Assembly: GCA_023255285.1 (NCBI GenBank)
Contig: JALRIY010000008.1
Coordinates: 1 to 24,331 of the forward strand
Reading direction: 5' to 3'
Length of the DNA stretch: 24,331 nucleotides
Source: Algoriphagus sp.
GTDB lineage: Bacteria; Bacteroidota; Bacteroidia; Cytophagales; Cyclobacteriaceae
The position numbers and the translations under genes were made by a program. Shown one piece after another: positions 1 to 6,644 of the stretch (its first letter is position 1; every line of letters begins with the position of its first letter). The notes under the pieces were generated by a model. The model ran no database searches. It was not told where the DNA came from and saw only the letters and a list, made by a program, of their open reading frames with translations.

Positions 1-129
1 TACCGCCAGCCCTCAGTTAACCTCCTGGAGATTCGAGAATCCTATGAGAAGGAGTTAGGTGATTTTGAGGAACTGCTAGATTCCGAAGTATGGGAACTAT
101 TGGCTGAAAATGGCTTGCTTTTGATTTAA
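1..129 (+). CDS. C-terminal fragment of an unidentified protein
   Basis: An open frame runs from the first base of the window to a TAA at 127-129 and encodes 42 residues ending in ...ENGLLLI. The stretch is acidic and leucine-rich (LGDFEELLDSEVWELLAENG), as expected of an amphipathic helical C-terminus. I do not recognise the family from so little sequence. The reading frame is credible because it is open across the edge, has a normal composition for this genome and is followed by a spacer before the convergent minus-strand gene. The start lies outside the window. Confidence 0.5.
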   Translation, partial: YRQPSVNLLEIRESYEKELGDFEELLDSEVWELLAENGLLLI

Positions 130-173
130 AGCGCATTTTTTATTTAGGGAATTAGATGGTGTGCTGCAGACTT

Positions 174-713
174 TTAGTTTAAATTTTTATTAGTTCTAAT
201 AAGGTAAGAAAAGCTCAAATAACTGAGAACCGCCCCATAAGCATCTGCTGCCTCAAGTTGGTGATCAGTCACTTTCTTTCCTAGTAATCGACAAAGTAGA
301 AGGCCATACACTCCATTCAAACAGATTTGAATCTCATTTCCAATAGCTTCTCCTGCAGTAGCGTCGATGGCTTCGAGTAGGTGAGGCTTTACTTGATGGA
401 AGGTGTGTACATAACTAGGATCTGATTTGAGCAATTGGTAATGTAGATCCAGTAGGGAGGCTACGATTTCTTGTAGGGACTTGAGGTGACCTTTTTCCAG
501 GAGGCCTTCTGTTTGCATTTGTGCGGCGAGTTCACCAAACCAGGACTTTATTTCTTGCTTTTCTTCATCAGTCACAGGATAGTGGGAAATCACGTAGGTG
601 TAGATCTCTTCTAAGTTGCCTTGGTAAGAGCGAATAAGGTCCTCCATTTGGTACATGTAGATGAGGTATTCCCCAATATTTTGTGTTTTTTTTCGGTCGG
701 CAATGGCTTTCAT
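174..713 (-). CDS. DUF4924 family protein
   Basis: The 179-residue product begins MKAIADRKKTQNIGEYLIYMYQMEDLIR, which matches the N-terminal pattern I associate with DUF4924, a family of small cytosolic proteins found in Bacteroidota and of unknown function. The protein is mostly helical, has no signal peptide or membrane segment, and is about the usual length. The conserved 'IGEYLIYMYQMEDLIR' motif lies at roughly residues 13-28, and the C-terminal third (about 120-170) is a second conserved helical block. It is convergent with the fragment at the left edge and divergent from lepA, with 263 nt between the two start codons. The family call rests on recall of the N-terminal motif. No biochemical role can be given. 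Confidence 0.8.
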   Translation of the reverse strand: MKAIADRKKTQNIGEYLIYMYQMEDLIRSYQGNLEEIYTYVISHYPVTDEEKQEIKSWFGELAAQMQTEGLLEKGHLKSLQEIVASLLDLHYQLLKSDPSYVHTFHQVKPHLLEAIDATAGEAIGNEIQICLNGVYGLLLCRLLGKKVTDHQLEAADAYGAVLSYLSFSYLIRTNKNLN

Positions 714-954
714 ATGGTTCTTGGATGGCTTGCACAGGTAATTTAGAATTTAAAAGTGTTCAAAAATCCTAGATAAGAATGCTGTTGTTGGTAGTTGAGT
801 GCATTAGAACTTAATGAAGCAATGAATTACTACTTATTGCCAAACAATCCTCTTCCACAAACAATTCCTTAGGTTGGGTATAATGACTTTAAAATGGAAG
901 GTGAATTACTTGTCTATTTCTTAGGGATACTAGCTAAAAAAGCTACTTTTTTCC

Positions 955-962
955 TACTTTTG
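955..962 (+). promoter_or_regulatory. putative -7 element of the lepA promoter
   Basis: TACTTTTG matches the Bacteroidota -7 consensus TAnnTTTG exactly and lies 15 nt before the lepA start codon, so the leader would be very short. No TTTG -33 element is present at the expected 19-21 nt spacing, so the assignment is tentative. Confidence 0.35.
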
Positions 963-976
963 TCGTACGTAAGCTT

Positions 977-2764
977 ATGAAAAATATTCGAAATTTCTGT
1001 ATCATCGCCCACATCGATCATGGGAAGAGTACTTTAGCAGACAGGTTGTTGCAGACGACCAACACGGTTTCTGATCGAGAGATGCAAAATCAGTTGTTGG
1101 ACGACATGGACTTGGAGCGAGAGCGGGGCATCACGATCAAGTCTCATGCCATCCAAATGAAGTACAACTACAAGGGGGAGGAGTACATTCTCAACTTGAT
1201 TGATACTCCGGGACACGTGGATTTTTCTTACGAGGTATCGCGCTCCATTGCTGCCTGTGAAGGGGCTTTATTGATCGTAGATGCATCTCAAGGGGTGGAG
1301 GCACAGACGATTTCTAACCTCTATTTGGCTCTAGGTCATGACTTGGAGATTATTCCGGTTTTGAATAAAATTGACCTGCCTGGAGCAGATCCAGAGGTGG
1401 TAGCCGATGAGGTAATTGACCTTTTGGGCTGTAAGCGCGAAGACATTGTGTTGGCTTCGGGCAAGGAAGGAATTGGGATCGAGGATATTTTGGCCAAGGT
1501 GATTGAAAACATTCCACCACCAAAAGGGGATCCTGAGGCACCACTTCAGGCCATGATTTTTGATTCGCAGTTCAACTCTTTCCGTGGGGTGGAGGTAATC
1601 TTCCGAATTTTTAACGGAACGTTGAAAAAAGGAGATAAGATTAAGTTTGTCAACTCCGGCAAGGAGTATTTTGCCGACGAGATAGGTATTTTGGGGGTGA
1701 ACCAGATTCCACAGCAAACCATGAGTGCTGGAAACGTAGGCTACCTAATTTCTGGCATCAAAGTAGCCAAGGAAGTAGCCGTTGGAGATACAGTGACGCA
1801 TGTCAAAAACCCTTGCGCAGAAGCCATTAAAGGGTTTGAAAATGTGAAACCCATGGTATTTGCGGGTATTTATCCTGTGGACACCACCGAATTTGAGGAG
1901 CTACGTGCTTCCATGGAAAAGTTGCAGCTCAACGATGCTTCCTTGGTATGGGAGCCTGAAACTTCGGCTGCACTAGGCTTTGGTTTTCGATGCGGATTTT
2001 TGGGAATGCTGCATATGGAAATTGTGCAAGAGCGCTTGGAACGTGAATTTGATATGACTGTCATCACAACAGTACCTTCGGTACAGTTCAAGGCCCTAAT
2101 GACCAACGACCAATACCAGGTAATCAATGCGCCTTCTGACATGCCTGATCCTACACGATTTAAGCATATTGAGGAGCCATTTGTAAAAGCCTCCATCATC
2201 ACTGCCGCGGAATACGTGGGTCCTGTGATTTCATTATGTATGGATAAGCGTGGTCAGATCAAAAATCAGGTGTATTTGACTTCCGATCGGGTGGAGTTGC
2301 AGTTTGACATGCCGCTTGCGGAAATCGTATTTGACTTCTTTGATCGCTTGAAGACTATTTCTAGAGGATATGCTTCTTTGGATTACGAATTGAAAGGATT
2401 CCAAGAGTCACATATGGTGCGCTTGGATATCATGCTCAATGGAGAGCCGGTGGATGCGCTATCTGCGATTGTTCATCGCGACAAAGCTTACGATTGGGGC
2501 AAGCGACTTTGTGACAAGTTGAAGGAGCTAGTTCCTCGTCAAATGTTTGAGATTGCCATACAGGCAGCCATTGGCCAGAAAATTATAGCCAGAGAGACTG
2601 TAAAAGCATTGCGTAAAAATGTGTTGGCCAAGTGCTATGGGGGTGATATTTCGCGTAAGCGGAAGCTTTTGGAAAAGCAGAAAAAAGGGAAGAAGCGCAT
2701 GCGTCAAGTAGGAAATGTAGAGATCCCGCAAGAGGCATTTATGGCGGTGTTGAAGCTAGATTAA
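977..2764 (+). CDS. lepA: elongation factor 4 (LepA), ribosome-associated GTPase
   Basis: LepA/EF-4 is a translational GTPase that binds the ribosome and is linked to back-translocation and to 30S biogenesis or initiation. The 595 residues are the normal family length. The G1 loop is AHIDHGKST (residues 11-19), the G2 region contains RGIT (50-53), G3 is DTPGH (76-80) and G4 is NKID (130-133). The beta-barrel domain II, the EF-G-like domains III and V, and the LepA-specific C-terminal domain (rich in lysine and arginine, with YGGDISRKRKLLEKQKKGKKR) follow in order. The start is fixed by the family N-terminus (KNIRNFCIIAHIDHGKST). A TAnnTTTG element lies just upstream. folD follows in the same direction, separated by a four-helix-bundle gene enclosed in inverted repeats that may have been inserted. 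Confidence 0.98.
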   Translation: MKNIRNFCIIAHIDHGKSTLADRLLQTTNTVSDREMQNQLLDDMDLERERGITIKSHAIQMKYNYKGEEYILNLIDTPGHVDFSYEVSRSIAACEGALLIVDASQGVEAQTISNLYLALGHDLEIIPVLNKIDLPGADPEVVADEVIDLLGCKREDIVLASGKEGIGIEDILAKVIENIPPPKGDPEAPLQAMIFDSQFNSFRGVEVIFRIFNGTLKKGDKIKFVNSGKEYFADEIGILGVNQIPQQTMSAGNVGYLISGIKVAKEVAVGDTVTHVKNPCAEAIKGFENVKPMVFAGIYPVDTTEFEELRASMEKLQLNDASLVWEPETSAALGFGFRCGFLGMLHMEIVQERLEREFDMTVITTVPSVQFKALMTNDQYQVINAPSDMPDPTRFKHIEEPFVKASIITAAEYVGPVISLCMDKRGQIKNQVYLTSDRVELQFDMPLAEIVFDFFDRLKTISRGYASLDYELKGFQESHMVRLDIMLNGEPVDALSAIVHRDKAYDWGKRLCDKLKELVPRQMFEIAIQAAIGQKIIARETVKALRKNVLAKCYGGDISRKRKLLEKQKKGKKRMRQVGNVEIPQEAFMAVLKLD

Positions 2765-2774
2765 GGAAATAAGT

Positions 2775-2812
2775 TTAATTCATTATTCTAAATTCAACAT
2801 TCGATATTCGTA
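2775..2812 (+). repeat. left arm of imperfect inverted repeat around the four-helix-bundle gene
   Basis: This 38-nt AT-rich arm (core TTCAACATTCGATATTCGTA, 2793-2812) is an imperfect reverse complement of 3346-3383: by hand alignment about 27 of 38 positions pair without gaps, including 16 of 20 in the core. It begins 11 nt after the lepA stop codon. Confidence 0.55.
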
Positions 2813-2895
2813 GTTTAGCTCCTTGTTAAATTGCGTTACGTCCAATGCTGAATTCTATTTTTTTATCAATTACACCTAAATTTTTTAATAAAGTT

Positions 2896-3264
2896 ATGAT
2901 GGAGAAAAAGTTTGATTTGGAAGAGCGATTAATTGAGTTTGCGGCTCAACTAATCCAGTTTACAGAAAGTATGATTTCCAGTAAATCAGGAAATCATTTG
3001 GCAAATCAATTGCTCAGAAGCGGAACAAGTCCTGCTTTAAATTATGGGGAAGCACAAAGCGGAGAATCGAGAAAAGATTTTATCCACAAGTTTAAAATCA
3101 TCTTAAAAGAGTTAAGAGAGACGTTAATTGGATTGAAAATAGTAGAAAGAGCGGGTCTACATCGGGATAGTTCGTTTTTGTTTAAAATGAAAGATGAATG
3201 CAATCAGCTGATTTCTATTTTTGTCAAAAGTGTGTTAACTGCTGAACGTAATCGCTTTGAGTAG
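2896..3264 (+). CDS. four-helix-bundle protein (23S rRNA intervening-sequence protein family)
   Basis: From the ATG at 2896 the product is 122 residues and resembles the four-helix-bundle family originally found in intervening sequences of 23S rRNA genes and related to the Avd accessory protein of diversity-generating retroelements. The diagnostic central stretch is LANQLLRSGTSPALNYGEAQ followed by ESRKDFIHK and LKELRETLIGLKIV, giving helix-turn-helix pairs with a basic face. An upstream in-frame ATG at 2845 would add 17 residues (MLNSIFLSITPKFFNKV) that do not look like the family, so I prefer 2896 or 2899. The gene lies between lepA and folD, not in an rRNA gene, and is flanked by imperfect inverted repeats. 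The in vivo role of these stand-alone copies is unknown; nucleic-acid binding is a family-based inference. Confidence 0.85.
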   Translation: MMEKKFDLEERLIEFAAQLIQFTESMISSKSGNHLANQLLRSGTSPALNYGEAQSGESRKDFIHKFKIILKELRETLIGLKIVERAGLHRDSSFLFKMKDECNQLISIFVKSVLTAERNRFE

Positions 3265-3345
3265 AGAAAGCAGCACATTTGACTTATTGATTTTAGTCAA
3301 CTGATGCTAAGGATGTAGGAGTTTAGAATTTGAAAATAAAATAAT

Positions 3346-3383
3346 AATGAATGTCGATTGTTGAAAATCGATTGAAGAATAAA
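3346..3383 (-). repeat. right arm of imperfect inverted repeat around the four-helix-bundle gene
   Basis: This is the partner of 2775-2812 in opposite orientation; its reverse complement contains TTCAACAATCGACATTCATT, which matches the left core at 16 of 20 positions. It ends 17 nt before the folD start codon. No target-site duplication could be seen outside the arms. Confidence 0.55.
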
Positions 3384-3400
3384 GTAGAACACGAAATCCT

Positions 3401-4285
3401 ATGACAACCCTAATCGATGGAAAAAAAACCGCGCAAGACATAAAAAATGAAATTGCGGCACGGGTAGCGGAAATTAAACTAGAAGGTGGTAAGCAACCTC
3501 ACCTAGCGGCCATACTGGTAGGTGAAGATGGTGCTAGCCAAACCTACGTAGGAGCCAAAGTAAAAGCTTGTGAGGAGGTTGGGTTTACCTCAACCCTGGT
3601 TCGCCTTGGAGCAACTGTTTCTGAAGATGAGCTGCTTCGCACGGTGGAAGAGATTAACCAAAACCCAGATATCGATGGATTGATTGTTCAACTCCCCCTA
3701 CCTGCCCACATTTCCGTGGATAAAGTAACCAACCGAATTCGTCCTGAAAAAGATGTGGATGGCTTTACGCCGGCAAATGTTGGTAGAATGACATTGAATT
3801 GGCCGGCCTACGTAGCAGCTACTCCCTATGGAATCGTTGAATTACTCAAACGTTATCAAATTGAAACGGCTGGCAAGCATTGCGTAGTCATTGGCCGAAG
3901 TCATATTGTAGGGAGCCCAATGAGTATCCTGATGGCAAGAAATGGTTACCCTGGCAACGCTACGGTTACCCTTACGCATTCTAGAACCAAGGACCTAGCT
4001 TCTATCTGTCGTACGGCGGATATTTTGATTGTCGCGATTGGTAAGCCTGAGTTTGTAACTGCCGATATGGTGAAGCCTGGTGCAGTTGTGATTGATGTAG
4101 GGATCCACCGCATTGCTGACGAAACAAAGAAATCAGGTTTCCGATTGATCGGGGATGTGAAGTTTGATGAAGTAGCTCCTTTTGCCTCTGCGATTACTCC
4201 GGTGCCTGGTGGAGTGGGACCAATGACAATAGCGGCCCTGCTATACAATACGCTGCAGTCTGCAGAAAAAAAGGTTTTTGGCTAA
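3401..4285 (+). CDS. folD: bifunctional methylenetetrahydrofolate dehydrogenase / methenyltetrahydrofolate cyclohydrolase
   Basis: FolD interconverts 5,10-methylene-, 5,10-methenyl- and 10-formyl-tetrahydrofolate using NADP, supplying one-carbon units to purine synthesis and initiator-tRNA formylation in the cytosol. The 294 residues fit the family. The N-terminal catalytic domain carries YVGAKVKACEEVGF, in which Lys53 corresponds to the catalytic lysine, and GLIVQLPLP (roughly residues 93-101). The Rossmann domain has VVIGRSHIVGSPM (NADP-binding loop, about 162-174), and the family signature TPVPGGVGPMT lies near the C-terminus. The start is set by the typical MTTLIDGKK opening. It is co-directional with lepA upstream. 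A hairpin and the tRNA-Leu promoter follow it directly. Confidence 0.97.
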   Translation: MTTLIDGKKTAQDIKNEIAARVAEIKLEGGKQPHLAAILVGEDGASQTYVGAKVKACEEVGFTSTLVRLGATVSEDELLRTVEEINQNPDIDGLIVQLPLPAHISVDKVTNRIRPEKDVDGFTPANVGRMTLNWPAYVAATPYGIVELLKRYQIETAGKHCVVIGRSHIVGSPMSILMARNGYPGNATVTLTHSRTKDLASICRTADILIVAIGKPEFVTADMVKPGAVVIDVGIHRIADETKKSGFRLIGDVKFDEVAPFASAITPVPGGVGPMTIAALLYNTLQSAEKKVFG

Positions 4286-4306
4286 ATTTAAAAAAAAGTA
4301 AAGAAA

Positions 4307-4335
4307 AGCTTTAGGAAGCTTTGCTTCCCAAAGCT
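4307..4335 (+). other. 12-bp hairpin between folD and tRNA-Leu, overlapping the tRNA promoter
   Basis: AGCTTT-A-GGAAGC, loop TTT, GCTTCC-C-AAAGCT folds into a 12-bp stem with one A/C mismatch. It has no downstream T-run, so it is a poor intrinsic terminator, although it could still end or protect the folD transcript. The TTTG taken as the tRNA -33 element (4320-4323) lies in its loop and first stem base. Confidence 0.5.
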
Positions 4336-4351
4336 CGGTTCTCTACTTTTG
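4320..4351 (+). promoter_or_regulatory. Bacteroidota-type promoter for tRNA-Leu
   Basis: TTTG at 4320-4323, a 20-nt spacer, and TACTTTTG at 4344-4351 match the Bacteroidota housekeeping consensus (TTTG, about 20 nt, TAnnTTTG) exactly. Transcription would start close to 4358, a few bases before the mature tRNA 5' end at 4364. Confidence 0.75.
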
Positions 4352-4363
4352 CAATCCCAAATC

Positions 4364-4447
4364 GCGCACGTGGTGAAATTGGTAGACACGCCACTTTGAG
4401 GGGGTGGTGCCCGTTTGGGTGTGGAAGTTCGAATCTTCTCGTGCGCA
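4364..4447 (+). tRNA. tRNA-Leu (anticodon GAG)
   Basis: The acceptor arms GCGCACG (4364-4370) and CGTGCGC (4440-4446) pair fully, followed by discriminator A at 4447. The anticodon stem CCACT/GGTGG encloses the 7-nt loop TTGAGGG, giving anticodon GAG, which reads CUC and CUU leucine codons. The long variable arm (CCC-GTTT-GGG) is typical of class II tRNAs such as leucine, and the T arm GGAAG-TTCGAAT-CTTCT is intact. The terminal CCA is not encoded (the next bases are CAAAA), so it must be added by nucleotidyltransferase. The gene is 84 nt and is followed at once by a strong hairpin terminator. Confidence 0.96.
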
Positions 4448-4448
4448 C

Positions 4449-4477
4449 AAAAAAGGCGATTTTAAAATCGCCTTTTT
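4449..4477. terminator. bidirectional intrinsic terminator
   Basis: The perfect hairpin GGCGATTTTAAAATCGCC (4455-4472) has an A-run on its left (4449-4454) and a T-run on its right (4473-4477), so it can work on both strands. It ends the tRNA-Leu transcript on the plus strand and the cytochrome c peroxidase gene, whose stop is about 30 nt away, on the minus strand. Confidence 0.9.
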
Positions 4478-4501
4478 CATTTTTTTAGCGACCGATAACT
4501 T

Positions 4502-5686
4502 TTAATTAAAAGGATCACTCCATTTTTCATTCGTGTACACATCTCTGCCAGAAAGTGTCTGCAAAAATGCAACGATAGCACTCATTTCGGCCCCTGTAAG
4601 ATTTAGTTTTTGACCATTTCCCCCTGGAGCAAGGCGTGGGTCTAAATTGGTGTTGCCTGGTTGAGCGGGAATGTTGTTGTAATGTCCCACTGCATTTTGA
4701 AGGCTGCCAAGATTGGCTGAATGCATGAATGGGCCATTGCTCCCTCCACTGCTATTAACAGCATCCCGTAAAGTAGGAGCCCTAGTTATAAATAATTCTT
4801 GGCCTGTTCCTGGGACAAGGGGACGAATGATGCCATTGTTTCGGCTATTCGGGTCGATGTCAAATTCGGGAGCTTGGTGGCATCCTTGGCAACCTACACC
4901 TCCTGCGATACGGGTGCCAGTTCCATCAAATACAGGAGGTGCAAGAAATAACTGTTTCCCCAAATTTTCCTGAGCTGTAAAATTTGGAAAGGGGGCCGCA
5001 TCATTGCCTACCTGAGCTCTTCCAAGGTCATATTTACTATCGAAGGATTGTATGCTTCGGATGAAGTTGGCCAAACTTTCTTGAATTCTTCTTTCGGTTA
5101 CCTCAGGGCTTCCATAGGCGAATTGAACTAATTCTTGGTAATAGGGAATCCCATTCAACTTATCAAGTAGTGTGGTGAGATTTGGCCGTCCATTTTGTCC
5201 ACTAAAGCCCATTTCGGCATGATCTTGAATGGGGGTAGTGACTTGTTCTTCTAGGGTTGCTGCTCGCTCATCCCAAAAGAACTTGGATTCAACGGCAAAC
5301 CGGGTATTGATCAAGCGCATAGAATGTCGGGAGGTCACACCTCCTTGAACCCCTTCGCTAGCAAGTAATGGATCGCTGAATGCAAAGGCTTGTTGATGGC
5401 AACTTGCGCAAGAGACCGTATTGTCGATACTGAGATTTTTATCGTAAAAAAGCACCCTTCCTAAAATTGCTTTTTCGTTGGTGATGGGATTGGGTCCTGT
5501 ATTGTCCTTGCGGATGTAATTGGGGATAGATTGATTGGCGTAATTGGGGAGGTTGGCAGGATCAATCTTTGTTCCAAATACCTCTTGAACTGCCTGGAAA
5601 GAAATACCAGTGGTAGTATCTTGTTCGCTGCAGGAGCTTAGTAGTAAAACCAAACCTATTGCGTAAATGGCAATTGTATTTCTCAT
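4502..5686 (-). CDS. di-haem cytochrome c peroxidase family lipoprotein
   Basis: The 394-residue product belongs to the di-haem cytochrome c peroxidase/MauG family, which reduces H2O2 with electrons from c-type cytochromes or oxidises protein or other substrates. Residues 1-18 form a lipoprotein signal ending in the lipobox LLSS before Cys19, so it is likely membrane-anchored on the periplasmic side. The two haem c sites are CASCH (93-97) and CQGCH (266-270). GRVLFYDKNLS (about 76-86) and FFWDERAATLEEQ are conserved in bacterial CCPs. A methionine in GPFMHSANLG could serve as a haem ligand. It is a single gene, convergent with tRNA-Leu over a shared terminator. Substrate and physiological role (peroxide defence or MauG-like oxidation) cannot be decided from sequence. 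Confidence 0.93.
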   Translation of the reverse strand: MRNTIAIYAIGLVLLLSSCSEQDTTTGISFQAVQEVFGTKIDPANLPNYANQSIPNYIRKDNTGPNPITNEKAILGRVLFYDKNLSIDNTVSCASCHQQAFAFSDPLLASEGVQGGVTSRHSMRLINTRFAVESKFFWDERAATLEEQVTTPIQDHAEMGFSGQNGRPNLTTLLDKLNGIPYYQELVQFAYGSPEVTERRIQESLANFIRSIQSFDSKYDLGRAQVGNDAAPFPNFTAQENLGKQLFLAPPVFDGTGTRIAGGVGCQGCHQAPEFDIDPNSRNNGIIRPLVPGTGQELFITRAPTLRDAVNSSGGSNGPFMHSANLGSLQNAVGHYNNIPAQPGNTNLDPRLAPGGNGQKLNLTGAEMSAIVAFLQTLSGRDVYTNEKWSDPFN

Positions 5687-5830
5687 AGTGATGATTGGGG
5701 TTAGGTTTACTGATTATTGAGGTTAGACTCCTTCCGCTATTCAAAGTTTAATTTCAAAAAGTAATAACTTAATATGATTATCCGCAATTATGCCAGTAGT
5801 CCCTACAGCGTACTAAAACTTGCGGGAATC

Positions 5831-5859
5831 GTCTACAGACGACAGTCCAAAGACCACAG
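5831..5859 (+). repeat. interspersed CGACAGTCCA repeat, copy A (solo)
   Basis: ACGACAGTCCA followed by AAGACCACAG resembles copy B (13341-13368) but lacks an internal segment. It lies in the 299-nt non-coding gap 5687-5985, in which I see no gene. The same gap holds a short inverted repeat GGTGC-GCCGT-GCACC (5881-5895) of unknown meaning. Confidence 0.5.
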
Positions 5860-5985
5860 ATATTAAAAGGCAACTTACAGGGTGCGCCGTGCACCATTTG
5901 TCCACTGGATTCCCATTGGTAGGGAGTCAGGTGCAGTTGCAATTATTTCGTAAAAATTTTAGTAGTTTGTAAAAAATCTAAACTC

Positions 5986-6528
5986 ATGAAGACTCTCCAC
6001 TTCTTTCTTTTTTGTGCTGCTGTGTTTTTTCTTTCGGTTGCAGCGATGGCTCAAACCCCTCAATACCCTATTGTTAAGGGCTTTGGAGGAATCTATGAAA
6101 TCCCTGACGCCACTGAAAGGCCCGATGGAACTTTGGAGTATAAAATTCTAGTAGACCTAACTTCTGCTTCGGAAGACCCCAAGCAAATCTCCCGCTTTGT
6201 AGACAATGTAGCGCGATTGATAAACTTGCATGGATTGGCGGGTGTAACTAAAGATCGAATCAAAGTGAAGGTGGTCTTGCATGGAGGAGGGATTTTTTCG
6301 GTTTTGAATGATGAGAATTACAAGAAAAGATATGAGGTAAACAATCCCAACCTAGCTGTATTTGCCGCTTTAGAAGAAGCTGGAGCAGAAATACTAGTTT
6401 GTGGGCAGTCGTTGGTAGCGCGTAAACTTAAAACATCGGATCTATGGCCTGGAGTGACTATCGCGCACTCAGCTTTAACTACCATTACCACCTATGCGAT
6501 GCAAGGATACACTGTGCTGAAGTTTTGA
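5986..6528 (+). CDS. periplasmic DsrE-like protein
   Basis: The 180-residue protein has a Sec signal peptide (MKTLHFFLFCAAVFFLSVAA, cleavage likely after AMA at residue 22) and a single DsrE/DsrF-like domain. The core shows EYKILVDLTSA (first strand), LHGLAGVTKDRIKVKVVLHGG, and AGAEILVCGQSLVARKL, whose cysteine is at the position often used in sulfur-handling DsrE proteins. The C-terminal LTTITTYAMQGYTVLKF is typical of the exported Bacteroidota versions. The family includes sulfur-transfer subunits, but most exported members have no known function. The gene stands alone, with 299 nt before it and about 115 nt before the amidophosphoribosyltransferase gene. Confidence 0.8.
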   Translation: MKTLHFFLFCAAVFFLSVAAMAQTPQYPIVKGFGGIYEIPDATERPDGTLEYKILVDLTSASEDPKQISRFVDNVARLINLHGLAGVTKDRIKVKVVLHGGGIFSVLNDENYKKRYEVNNPNLAVFAALEEAGAEILVCGQSLVARKLKTSDLWPGVTIAHSALTTITTYAMQGYTVLKF

Positions 6529-6644
6529 TGAGTAGCATTAAAGTTGAATCGCAGAATTTTTTAGGGAATTGGTCTTTTTCAAATCGGGAAATGTTTTGAA
6601 AAAACCTACCTTTATACCTTCGAATAAACCCATCCCATTTCTCC

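Noticed and set aside
931..945. TAGCT-AAAAA-AGCTA stem-loop followed by T residues before lepA
   Set aside because: The stem has only five pairs and no gene on the plus strand ends nearby, so it is not supported as a terminator.
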